Below the pieces are notes generated by a model that saw nothing but the letters and a program-made list of their open reading frames with translations, did not search any database and had not been told where the DNA came from. This document shows positions 1-6,917 of a stretch of 64,000 nucleotides of DNA, one piece after another (position 1 is the first letter of the stretch; the number at the start of each line of letters is the position of its first letter). The stretch is from positions 121,728 to 185,727 of the forward strand of contig JAFPZK010000068.1 of assembly GCA_017417315.1 (NCBI GenBank), read 5' to 3'. Origin of the DNA: Bacteroidales bacterium. GTDB lineage: Bacteria > Bacteroidota > Bacteroidia > Bacteroidales > UBA3824. Position numbers and translations under genes: made by a program.

Positions 1-2
1 GC

Positions 3-1469
3 GAGGTGAACAATTCATTTTTTGTACCCGGAACATCATTAAAGGGTATGATTAGAAGCGTATTTGAGATAATAACGATGTCAAATGCTCGCAATGGTAT
101 CGCCAACAACAGGTTTAGTTTCAGAGACTTGAATAGCGATGAGTATGAGTTCAAAGCCGGAAAACAAAAAAGCGGTTTTTTCATTCTCTACAAAGGTAAC
201 TACTATGTAATTGAATGTCAGAGTTGGAAAATTTCGTATGACGAAATTCAAGAAGACTTCAATGTAAATATTCAGAATGCCAAAACAATTGCAGACAAAT
301 ACCGTCTCATTGGCAAAGACTATATTTACAAAGATGCCGACGGAGATTGGAATATGTTATTTTTGTCAGGTTTTATGAACGGCAAACTTCACGAATACCA
401 GTTTATGATACCTGAAATGAATGAAAACGATTTCATACCATTGAATGACGAGGAGTACGAAGATTTCATTTTTATTCACCGTGACGAAATCAAGGGCGGT
501 AATAAGAATTGGAATTTTTGGAAGAGAAAACAGCGGAATTACAATAGTATGGCAGATATTATATCTGATAACTACAAAGGAATTGTTCCGTGTTTTTTCA
601 GGACGAAAACTGAAAACGGACAAACAGTTGTAAAGGATTTGGGTTTCTCATATCTTTACAGACAACCATATAACAAAACTGTTCATCAATGCCTTCCTCA
701 AAACTATTCGAATAATACTTATGATATGACACAAGCATTATTCGGTTTTGTCAGTGATAAAGATGCACAAAAAGGTAGAGTTCAGGTAACTTGTGCCCGC
801 GTCAAAGGTCAGCAAGCAAATAGTCAGACCATTCTGTTGGGATCTCCTAAGCCCACATATTACCCATTCTATTTGGAACAAAATAGAAGTAATGCACTCA
901 TTACTTTTTCCAATAAAGATGCAGTTATTTCGGGTAGGAAAAGATTCCTTATGCGGAATGTAGCCCAAGAAATGCAACTTGCAACAAGTACTCAAACGAC
1001 AACATTTGTGCCGTTAAAGTCCGGTGCTGAGATTGTGTTCAAAATACACTTCCACAACTTGCACGAGTTTGAACTTGGTGCATTGTTGTCTGCAATTAAT
1101 TTCCATAACCATACCGAATGTTATCATTCTTTGGGTTATGCCAAACCATTCGGTTATGGAAAAATGAAACTAATAGGTGTTGAACTTGACTATAAAACTG
1201 TTCGCTTCAACAATCCCGACAAACAACTTCTTGCTGTTAACGACTACATAAAGTTGTTTGAGGGTAAATTATTGGGTGTTCTGAACATCACGAAACAAAC
1301 TTGGGAACAGGAACTCTACGATTTATATGCAATTTCCTCCGGTGTCAAATCGGGAAATAGACAAATCAGGTATCCTAAAATGGGTAATAAATCAAAGGGT
1401 ATTCCTAACGAATTTCAGATAATCAAAGCCAAGAAAAAGTCTTTAAAAGATTTTTCTCCAACTAAATAA
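3..1469 (+). CDS. Type III CRISPR RAMP-family protein (TIGR03986-like), 5' end cut by window
   Basis: RAMP proteins form the crRNA-binding backbone of type III effector complexes. The frame is open to the window edge. Its first visible residues read FFVPGTSLKGMIRSV, the motif RAMP proteins carry some 50-100 residues after their true start, so the N-terminus is missing and the in-frame GTG at 6 is probably not the start. Near the C-terminus the stretch SLGYAKPFGYGKMKL is the glycine-rich loop of the family. Overall it matches the large TIGR03986 RAMP proteins from memory. The stop lies 10 bp before the next CARF gene, which suggests one operon. The exact subtype cannot be settled without cas10 and the other backbone genes upstream. 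Confidence 0.82.
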   Translation, partial: EVNNSFFVPGTSLKGMIRSVFEIITMSNARNGIANNRFSFRDLNSDEYEFKAGKQKSGFFILYKGNYYVIECQSWKISYDEIQEDFNVNIQNAKTIADKYRLIGKDYIYKDADGDWNMLFLSGFMNGKLHEYQFMIPEMNENDFIPLNDEEYEDFIFIHRDEIKGGNKNWNFWKRKQRNYNSMADIISDNYKGIVPCFFRTKTENGQTVVKDLGFSYLYRQPYNKTVHQCLPQNYSNNTYDMTQALFGFVSDKDAQKGRVQVTCARVKGQQANSQTILLGSPKPTYYPFYLEQNRSNALITFSNKDAVISGRKRFLMRNVAQEMQLATSTQTTTFVPLKSGAEIVFKIHFHNLHEFELGALLSAINFHNHTECYHSLGYAKPFGYGKMKLIGVELDYKTVRFNNPDKQLLAVNDYIKLFEGKLLGVLNITKQTWEQELYDLYAISSGVKSGNRQIRYPKMGNKSKGIPNEFQIIKAKKKSLKDFSPTK

Positions 1470-1479
1470 CTAATCGACT

Positions 1480-2769
1480 ATGGCAAGAGTACTTATATCA
1501 TTTCTCGGAACGGGAAAAATGAAAGACGGCGACAATGCCAAGGGCGAATATGAATTTGCCAACTATCAAATTGACAAAAAGCCATACAAGGCGGCTTTTA
1601 TTGCCGACGCTTTGATAAAGGCTTATTCTATCAATAAGGTAATTCTTATTGGTACAGTCAAATCAATGTGGGACGAGGTATATGCAAATTTTGCAAGTGA
1701 TGACCTTGATTCTGACATTTGGGAAAAACTTCAAAAAATTCGTCAAAGCGTTTCGCACGAATCTGAATTAGTCTTGAAAGGCATTGACAATGAAACCGGT
1801 GTAGAAATTGAAGTACCAAAAGAGGTAATAGAAAATGTTTTGCCCGGCAATGATTCAAAAATCGTTTTCATCAAATACGGTTTAGATGACGCTGAGGTCG
1901 ATGATAACATTTCCAAAATTCTCGGTATTGAGGATTTTTTGAACGAGAATGATGAAATATATTTTGACATTACCCACGGATTCCGTTCTTTGCCAATGGT
2001 GTTGATGAACTGCATAATCTATTTGCAGAATGTCAGCAACAAAAAACTTTCAATCCAGAAAATTACCTACGGTAATCTTGATGTGTCAAGCGAGTTAGGT
2101 TATGCGCCTGTAATTGATTTGAGAAAATTGATTAATCTGTCTGATTGGATTAACGGCGCGTATGCGTTCAAAGAGTTCGGGAAAGGATATCAAATTGCTA
2201 AGTTGTTAGATGAAAGATTTGCCGAAATCAATAGACGCATTAACAACTTGTCTGATTTGATGTCGTTGAATTACATATATGAATTGCCCAAAGCAATAAA
2301 GGAGTTTATAGATATATACAAATTGGAAGAACATCGCTTGCCACTACGCGCAAAAATGTCTTTGAAACCCGCAGTAGACGAGTTTGCAAATAACGGTTTA
2401 AATAACTCTTCCACATTGTGGAGATTGCAGTACAATCTTGCCAATTGGTATTTTGGCAAGAACAACTATATTGCATCATATATTACTTTGGCAGAAAGTG
2501 TGATTAGTTATTGCTGTACAAAAATAGGAGGTAAAGACGTTAACAAGAAGGAGGACCGTGATAATGTGAAGCAAATGGTCATAAACAACGATTCTTCAAT
2601 TCCCAAGGGTATCTACAATATTTATGAAGTTAAAAAACTTCGTGAAATTCGTAATAGTTTGGCTCACAATATCAACGGTGATATTGGATATGCTGAATTA
2701 GAAGATGATAACGGCATCAATCGTCAATTAAAGAAGTTTATTGACGATTTGGCAAATATTATGAAATAA
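1480..2769 (+). CDS. csx2: CARF-HEPN ribonuclease, Csx1/Csx2-like (DxTHG family)
   Basis: This is an ancillary type III effector: a CARF sensor domain for cyclic oligoadenylate joined to a HEPN RNase domain. The N-terminus (VLISFLGTGKMK) and the motif D163-I-T-H-G167 followed by FRSLPM are signatures of the TIGR02221/DxTHG CARF family. Near the C-terminus REIRNSLAHN supplies the HEPN R-x4-H catalytic motif (R391, H396). At 429 aa the length is normal. The stop TAA overlaps the ATG of the next small frame (TAATG), as in coupled translation. Binding of cyclic oligoadenylate and RNA cleavage are inferred from the family. Ring size (cA4 or cA6) cannot be read from the sequence. Confidence 0.85.
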   Translation: MARVLISFLGTGKMKDGDNAKGEYEFANYQIDKKPYKAAFIADALIKAYSINKVILIGTVKSMWDEVYANFASDDLDSDIWEKLQKIRQSVSHESELVLKGIDNETGVEIEVPKEVIENVLPGNDSKIVFIKYGLDDAEVDDNISKILGIEDFLNENDEIYFDITHGFRSLPMVLMNCIIYLQNVSNKKLSIQKITYGNLDVSSELGYAPVIDLRKLINLSDWINGAYAFKEFGKGYQIAKLLDERFAEINRRINNLSDLMSLNYIYELPKAIKEFIDIYKLEEHRLPLRAKMSLKPAVDEFANNGLNNSSTLWRLQYNLANWYFGKNNYIASYITLAESVISYCCTKIGGKDVNKKEDRDNVKQMVINNDSSIPKGIYNIYEVKKLREIRNSLAHNINGDIGYAELEDDNGINRQLKKFIDDLANIMK

Positions 2770-2933
2770 TGCTTATTCGCATCCTCGTCTCCATACTCTC
2801 CGACCACACAATCCCCAACTTCCTTTTCATCAAGGAAACCCAAGGGGAGTATGATCAAAACATCTTCATAATCACCGACGACGTTAAAAAGGCGGGCAGA
2901 GACGTTGTTATAAAAAAATTAATATATGAATAA
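2769..2933 (+). pseudogene. Truncated CARF-domain remnant related to the Card1 N-terminus
   Basis: This 54-codon frame begins MLIRILVSILSDHTIPNFLF, which matches the start of the following Card1-like protein (MNKTIVSIISAQTIPNILF). It therefore covers only the first strand-helix-strand of a CARF Rossmann fold. It starts inside the stop of the CARF-HEPN gene (TAATG) and ends across the start of the Card1-like gene (ATGAATAA). Its codons are more GC-rich than those of the intact copy, so it probably comes from a diverged paralogue rather than a recent tandem duplication. It is most likely a relic kept as a coupling spacer between two effectors. A functional mini-protein is possible but unproven. 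Confidence 0.65.
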
Positions 2934-4044
2934 AACCATCGTATCAATTATTTCGGCTCAAACCATTCCGAACATTCTCTTTATTAAAGAGATGTATGAG
3001 GACGGTGATAAACTTATGTTTATTGCCTCTCGTGTTATGGAATCTAAAATTAATTGGATTCTCAATGCGCTAAATATTCAGAACGCAGGACAAATCATCA
3101 ATATCGTTTTTGAAAATAACGATGATGAGGAGCGCTGGAACGTTATGTGCGATAAGATAAAATCGTATCTTTCTGATAACGAAAAATATTTCGTAAATCT
3201 TACGGGCGGAACAAAGTATATGGATTTTGCCGTCAGCGAAGTTTTTGAAAAATATGACAGCACAATCTATTACATACCGTATCCGAAGAATTACATTCTT
3301 TCTCCGCGCACTCATGACAATATTCCGATAAAAACGCGACTTTCAGTGGCGGATTATTTAACGGCGTATAATGTTCCAATCAAAAATAAAGAATTGGCTT
3401 TGCCCGAAGATTTTACGACTTCGTTTTACGATTTTTATGTATCTGACAAAATCTCAGATTCTTATAGAATTATATTGGATAAACTCCGTGCATATCGTCA
3501 AAAAAACGTCGAAATATCAACAATTGAATCGTGCGAAGATACTGAAAAGAAACCGCGTATTGACGGGTTGTCTGAATTTCTCAATATTATAAAATTCCCG
3601 GTAAAAGACAATAAATTAACAAAATACGAAATTCAGTATTTGACCGGCGGTTGGTTTGAAGAATATGTTTATCATTTGATTAACAAAAATGTTTCTCCTG
3701 ACGATATTCAACTCGGTGTTGAAATTCAAAAATCAGAATCAACAAATATTAACGATTTGGATGTTGTTTTCACCAAAGGCAACAAACTTTACGTTATCGA
3801 ATGTAAAACAGGTGTCGGAAGCGAAAGTCTTTTTAATCAGATTGTCTACAAAGCCTCGGCGTTGAAAGAAAAACTTCTCGGATTGTCAGGAAAATCATAT
3901 ATTTTCTCGCTCAATCCGCCTATTGACGACCGTTTGAAAAGCACTGCACAAAATATGGGAACAACATATATTGATTTGTCAGACTTTATGGACGACGAAA
4001 AAATGAATAAATTATTTACATCAATCATCAAACAATCATACTAA
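2926..4044 (+). CDS. Card1/Can2-type CARF nuclease (PD-(D/E)xK)
   Basis: This 372-aa protein has the size and layout of Card1/Can2 (DUF1887): an N-terminal CARF domain and a C-terminal PD-(D/E)xK nuclease. In the CARF half, NLTGGTKYMDFAV at about residues 91-103 is the ligand-pocket motif. In the C-terminal half, NDLDVVF (D279) and YVIECKTG (E292-C-K294) form the nuclease active site. Family members are activated by cA4 and nick DNA or cut single-stranded nucleic acid. Here it sits directly behind a second, HEPN-type effector, so the locus can signal to two different nucleases. It is only 3 bp upstream of the 113-aa gene. Confidence 0.86.
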   Translation: MNKTIVSIISAQTIPNILFIKEMYEDGDKLMFIASRVMESKINWILNALNIQNAGQIINIVFENNDDEERWNVMCDKIKSYLSDNEKYFVNLTGGTKYMDFAVSEVFEKYDSTIYYIPYPKNYILSPRTHDNIPIKTRLSVADYLTAYNVPIKNKELALPEDFTTSFYDFYVSDKISDSYRIILDKLRAYRQKNVEISTIESCEDTEKKPRIDGLSEFLNIIKFPVKDNKLTKYEIQYLTGGWFEEYVYHLINKNVSPDDIQLGVEIQKSESTNINDLDVVFTKGNKLYVIECKTGVGSESLFNQIVYKASALKEKLLGLSGKSYIFSLNPPIDDRLKSTAQNMGTTYIDLSDFMDDEKMNKLFTSIIKQSY

Positions 4045-4047
4045 ACC

Positions 4048-4389
4048 ATGTTTTTAAACCTCTCCAATCACCCCTCCATCTCGTGGAGTGAAAACCAACT
4101 TGCCGCCGCAGGCGGAAAGGTCATCGACCTTGCTTTTCCGCAAGTTGCCCCCGACGGCGACGAGAAATACATACAAAATCTTGCCACCGAGTATTATAAC
4201 AAAATCCTTGAAATGCAAGACATTACCACCGTCCACTTAATGGGCGAGATGAACTTCACGTTTGCACTTGTAACAAAACTCAAAGCCGCCGGCATTAAAT
4301 GCGTGGCTTCAACCACCAAACGCGAAACCGTGGAAGAAAACGGCGTGAAGATTTCAAAGTTTCAGTTTGTAAGGTTCAGGGAGTATTGA
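4048..4389 (+). CDS. Small Rossmann-like type III CRISPR-associated protein, possible ring nuclease
   Basis: This 113-aa protein begins MFLNLSNHPSISWSENQ and contains VHLMGEMNFTFALVTKLKAAG and CVASTTKRETVEENG. I recall relatives with the same NLSNHPS...WS start and ASTTxR segment beside type III genes in Bacteroidetes and other phyla. The alternating strand-helix pattern suggests a single small Rossmann-like (CARF-like) domain. It follows the Card1-like gene by 3 bp, so it is part of the operon. Comparable one-domain proteins in this position (Crn, Csx15, Csx16, Csx20) degrade cyclic oligoadenylate to switch effectors off. That role here is inferred from position and size. I cannot assign it to one of those families. 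Confidence 0.6.
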   Translation: MFLNLSNHPSISWSENQLAAAGGKVIDLAFPQVAPDGDEKYIQNLATEYYNKILEMQDITTVHLMGEMNFTFALVTKLKAAGIKCVASTTKRETVEENGVKISKFQFVRFREY

Positions 4390-4412
4390 TGCCGAAAATT
4401 TTTATAAAATAA

Positions 4413-4444
4413 GTTGTATAATATTACAACCTTTCTTATATTTG
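4413..4444 (+). promoter_or_regulatory. Promoter and likely operator of the HigBA pair
   Basis: TTG at 4414-4416 and TATATTTG at 4437-4444, 20 bp apart, fit the Bacteroidetes promoter consensus. An inverted repeat GTTGTA-N6-TACAAC (4413-4430) overlaps the -33 box and spacer, a suitable operator for HigA autorepression. The ATG of the toxin begins only 5 nt after the TTTG box, so the transcript would have almost no leader. Confidence 0.6.
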
Positions 4445-4448
4445 CACT

Positions 4449-4778
4449 ATGAAACGAAAGATAATTGCATACAAGAATTACTATTCCGATTTCATGAGTA
4501 ACCTCGCCGAGCAGGAGCGTAAAAAAATACAACGGGCGTTGTTGCTGTTTGAAACGGAGGATAAAATTCCGTATCATTACATTAAGTTCATACGCGACGG
4601 AGTGTATGAGTTTCGTGTAACACATTTTAATAACGAATTTAGGCTTTTCTTTATTTATGATGGAGATACAATCGTGGTTTTGTTTAATTGTTTCAAAAAG
4701 AAGACACAAAAAACACCGAAGTCTGAAATAGAGAAAGCCGTTAAACTTAAAAACGAATACTATGAATCAAAACAGTAA
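4449..4778 (+). CDS. higB: HigB-like toxin, RelE/Gp49 family
   Basis: This 109-aa protein matches the phage-derived Gp49-like/HigB toxin family: short, basic, with IPYHYIKFIRDGVYEFRVTHFNNEFRLFFIYDGDTIVVLFNCFKKKTQKTP, the conserved core in which the toxin strand bears arginine and the C-terminus reads FxKKTQKTP. Family members cleave mRNA on the ribosome. The toxin gene precedes the antitoxin gene and overlaps it by 17 bp, the HigBA order. It lies between the CRISPR effector genes and cas6, on the same strand, but has its own promoter. Confidence 0.85.
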   Translation: MKRKIIAYKNYYSDFMSNLAEQERKKIQRALLLFETEDKIPYHYIKFIRDGVYEFRVTHFNNEFRLFFIYDGDTIVVLFNCFKKKTQKTPKSEIEKAVKLKNEYYESKQ

Positions 4779-5058
4779 CATTTACGACGTTAGTGCCGAA
4801 TTGGAAAGAGAGTTCGGCAAAATAGGTTCCAAAGAGAGAGAAGATGCCGTTAATCAGGCGTGGGAAGAGTATAATGCCCAAATATTGCTTGATGCCCGAA
4901 AAAATGCTCAACTTTCGCAATCGGAATTGGCAAGCCGTATTGGAGCCGACAAAAGTTATATTTCCAAAGTAGAACGCGGGATAATAATTCCATCCGTTGC
5001 AACACTTTACAAAATTATTGCTGCAATGGGTCTTAGAATAGAACTCAGACCGGCATAA
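4762..5058 (+). CDS. higA: HigA-like antitoxin with XRE helix-turn-helix
   Basis: This 98-aa partner of the HigB-like toxin has a C-terminal helix-turn-helix (about residues 44-88: ARKNAQLSQSELASRIG, then SYISKVERG and PSVATLYKIIAAMG), the HTH_3/XRE signature. It should neutralise the toxin and repress the shared promoter at the inverted repeat at 4413-4430. The N-terminal 40 residues are acidic and helical, suitable for toxin binding. It overlaps the toxin gene by 17 bp, so translation is coupled. Confidence 0.85.
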   Translation: MNQNSNIYDVSAELEREFGKIGSKEREDAVNQAWEEYNAQILLDARKNAQLSQSELASRIGADKSYISKVERGIIIPSVATLYKIIAAMGLRIELRPA

Positions 5059-5123
5059 TTTCGTTTTCCGATACCGAAAATCGAAGTTTGCTTTCGTTTT
5101 CCGATACCGAAAATTGAAATTTG
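5059..5123. repeat. Two tandem 32-bp direct repeats behind higA
   Basis: The copies at 5059-5090 and 5092-5123 begin TTTCGTTTTCCGATACC and differ at two positions. The first begins right after the higA stop codon. Each holds a weak inverted repeat (TTTTC...GAAAA). Their function is unknown; they might be a remnant of a recombination event or a weak hairpin pair. Confidence 0.6.
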
Positions 5124-5162
5124 AAAAACTAACAGATTGTTAATCAGTAAAAAACAAATAAT

Positions 5163-5231
5163 ATGCTACCAGGTTCAGGAAGAATACTAACATATCCGTA
5201 TTGCGGGAAAAAGAAAATATATCAATTATAA
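5163..5231 (+). pseudogene. 22-codon zinc-ribbon-like fragment upstream of cas6
   Basis: The frame reads MLPGSGRILTYPYCGKKK and ends after YQL. It resembles the first 20 residues of small Bacteroidetes proteins that begin with one half of a zinc ribbon (CPxCGxKK) and continue for over 100 residues. Here the frame stops at once and cas6 starts 4 bp later. It may be a decayed start of such a gene or a chance leader peptide. Confidence 0.3.
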
Positions 5232-5235
5232 AAAC

Positions 5236-5901
5236 ATGAATGTCAAAACTTTAACGGTAAAATTCAACGGTGAAATCAAAGGTTATGAAATCCCGCTGTT
5301 TAGAGGTGCGGTGATTGAGGCGGCTGACCATAGTCTGCTGTTTCATAATCACCAAGGCGACGGGTACAGATACTCTTATCCGCTGATTCAGTACAAAAAA
5401 ATCGGTCAAAACCCCTCTATCGTCTGCATTGAACAAGGCGTTGAAAGTATTGGAAAACTTTTTGAAAACGGCGATTTTACGTTCCGTATCGGCGAAAACG
5501 TCAGAAAAATGGAAATTCTTTCTGTTAACGCCAATAAAATTAATGTTCAACTTTGGGAAACAAAATTTAATTTCATGATTAAACGTTGGCTTCCGTTGAA
5601 TCCTTATAATTATAAGATTTACAACTCACTCTCTACTCAAATTGAAAAAGTGCAACTCTTAGAAAAAATCTTGAAAGGTAATATCTTGTCGTTTTTGAAA
5701 GGGCTCGGAATATTTTTGGAAAACGAACTTGTTTGCAATATTACGAATATTTCAAGGGTTTACGTCGAAAAATATAAAGGTGTGGGAATGACGGCTTTTG
5801 ACATCGCTTTTTCTACAAACCTCAGCCTTCCCGACAAAATCGGTCTCGGCAAAAATGCTGCATTAGGTTTCGGTGTTGTCAGACAAAATCATTTGTCATA
5901 A
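5236..5901 (+). CDS. cas6: Cas6 family CRISPR pre-crRNA endonuclease
   Basis: Cas6 cuts pre-crRNA in each repeat and leaves an 8-nt 5' handle. This 221-aa protein has two RAMP-like halves: an N-terminus with EIPLFRGAVIEAA and FHNHQGDGYRYSYPLIQYK, and a C-terminus ending GLGKNAALGFGVVRQ, the Cas6 glycine-rich loop. H37 or H39 in FHNHQGD is a candidate catalytic histidine, but this is not certain by eye. The repeat ends in ATTAAGAC, close to the usual type III handle ATTGAAAC, which fits Cas6 cleavage. The gene lies between two toxin-antitoxin pairs and 1 kb upstream of the array. No cas1 or cas2 is next to it. Confidence 0.88.
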   Translation: MNVKTLTVKFNGEIKGYEIPLFRGAVIEAADHSLLFHNHQGDGYRYSYPLIQYKKIGQNPSIVCIEQGVESIGKLFENGDFTFRIGENVRKMEILSVNANKINVQLWETKFNFMIKRWLPLNPYNYKIYNSLSTQIEKVQLLEKILKGNILSFLKGLGIFLENELVCNITNISRVYVEKYKGVGMTAFDIAFSTNLSLPDKIGLGKNAALGFGVVRQNHLS

Positions 5902-5922
5902 CCGATATTCCGTTAAAAAATA

Positions 5923-6234
5923 TTATTTCAGTTGTTGTGTTTGACCATCGGCATCACGTCGGCAATCCCAAAAAGCAATTATGATAACAGCATTATCTTC
6001 AACATAGTAGACCATTTTATTCAACTTGTTGACGATAATGCTTCTGTATGATTTTGAACGGTCTGACAATCGCGGGTCTAATGCTCCCATATAAGGATTC
6101 AAAACCAACATATCAGTAGCATGTGTTATTTCGCGAAGAAAAACATTTTTGCGTTTTACACCAAAACTCCTCTTAACATACCCTGCTACTTGTTTTAATT
6201 GTTCTAATGCTTGTTCGTCCCAAATCAGTTTCAT
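5923..6234 (-). CDS. ParE/RelE-superfamily toxin
   Basis: This 103-aa protein starts MKLIWDEQALEQLKQVAGYVKRSFG and contains LNPYMGALDPRLSDRSKSYRSIIVNKLNKMVYYVEDNAVIIIAFWDCRRD, the typical ParE/RelE fold with its C-terminal strand ending in FWDCRR. The start at 6234 overlaps the antitoxin stop by 4 bp (ATGA). A longer reading up to 6288 would only extend into the antitoxin gene. It points leftward towards cas6, so cas6 and this module converge. Whether it acts on gyrase or on mRNA cannot be told. Confidence 0.82.
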   Translation of the reverse strand: MKLIWDEQALEQLKQVAGYVKRSFGVKRKNVFLREITHATDMLVLNPYMGALDPRLSDRSKSYRSIIVNKLNKMVYYVEDNAVIIIAFWDCRRDADGQTQQLK

Positions 6235-6512
6235 ACTGCCTCCGCCATTTCTAATTGTTCTTCTTCTGCAAGTTCTTCGTCTATCCAACGCATAACTTCT
6301 TCATTTGTAACATATATTCCTGCCGCGATTCGTGCTTCGGCTTCGTCGAGCATTTTGTTTATTTCTTCCTTTGTGTACGGTTTTAATTGTTCTTGTTGTT
6401 CCTGTTGCTTTTGAACATAATCCGCTAATTGCTTACTCAGCCAAAGCATATTTGCCGGAGAAAGCGTTTCGTAAAGATAATCACGAAGGTTTGTTAGTGC
6501 TGATGTACTCAT
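6231..6512 (-). CDS. Antitoxin of the ParE/RelE-like pair
   Basis: This 93-aa acidic protein (MSTSALTNLRDYLYETLSPAN, then YTKEEINKMLDEAEARIAAG and EEVMRWIDEELAEEE) has the make-up of Bacteroidetes antitoxins: an N-terminal segment and an acidic amphipathic C-terminal helix for toxin binding. The start at 6512 was chosen over 6542 because the promoter box TAAATTTG at 6547-6540 would place the transcript start near 6534, making the longer version untranslatable. It overlaps the toxin by ATGA. A run of KQQEQQEQ at about residues 40-47 is low complexity. Confidence 0.75.
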   Translation of the reverse strand: MSTSALTNLRDYLYETLSPANMLWLSKQLADYVQKQQEQQEQLKPYTKEEINKMLDEAEARIAAGIYVTNEEVMRWIDEELAEEEQLEMAEAV

Positions 6513-6539
6513 ATCTTGAAAAATTGATTGTTTATGGTG

Positions 6540-6570
6540 CAAATTTACGGTTTTATTCTAAAAATTACAA
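6540..6570 (-). promoter_or_regulatory. Promoter of the ParE/RelE-like module
   Basis: On the minus strand TTG (6570-6568) and TAAATTTG (6547-6540) are exactly 20 bp apart, a near-perfect Bacteroidetes promoter. It fixes the antitoxin start at 6512. Confidence 0.7.
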
Positions 6571-6917
6571 AAAAACTTCGTAAAAAATTTGGTTAGGAAA
6601 AAATCATTTTTTATCTTTACAACCGTAAAAAAGATATGTTCTTTGTCATATTGAACAAGGATATTTTTTAGAAAAAGTCTTAGATGCAAAGTATGGGTTT
6701 GAAAACCACGGCAATACAACTTCCGTGTTAATTTTTAACCGTAACGCACAACGGGTTGTGTGTAATTGGAGATTTTGAAATCAAAAATGGTAGCCGAACT
6801 TTACAAAAAATGTAAAGTTTACTATCACGAAAAGGGGTTAAAATTTCTTAAAATCCTTCAAAATACCGTTAAAATAGAACCCTAACTCTCTGACACTCTG
6901 ACAGTACCAAAATTACC
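6571..6917 (+). promoter_or_regulatory. CRISPR leader
   Basis: This AT-rich, gene-free 347-bp stretch sits directly before the first repeat. A promoter-like pair TTG (6589-6591) and TATCTTTA (6612-6619), 20 bp apart, could start pre-crRNA transcription about 290 nt before the first repeat. Two perfect small hairpins follow: CACAAC-GG-GTTGTG (6747-6760) and AACTTTAC-N7-GTAAAGTT (6797-6819). Just before the array CTCTCTGAC (about 6892-6900) is the reverse complement of the first nine repeat bases. The orientation is set by the repeat 3' end ATTAAGAC, which resembles type III crRNA handles. Confidence 0.6.

Noticed and set aside
6653..6678. GAACAAGGAT and GTCTTA in the leader as a possible anti-repeat (tracr-like) RNA
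   Set aside because: Matches to the repeat are only 10 and 6 bases, and the locus is type III with Cas6, which needs no tracrRNA.
6542..6917. A small protein gene in the CRISPR leader
   Set aside because: No frame with a start and sensible codon use was found; the stretch is AT-rich with hairpins.
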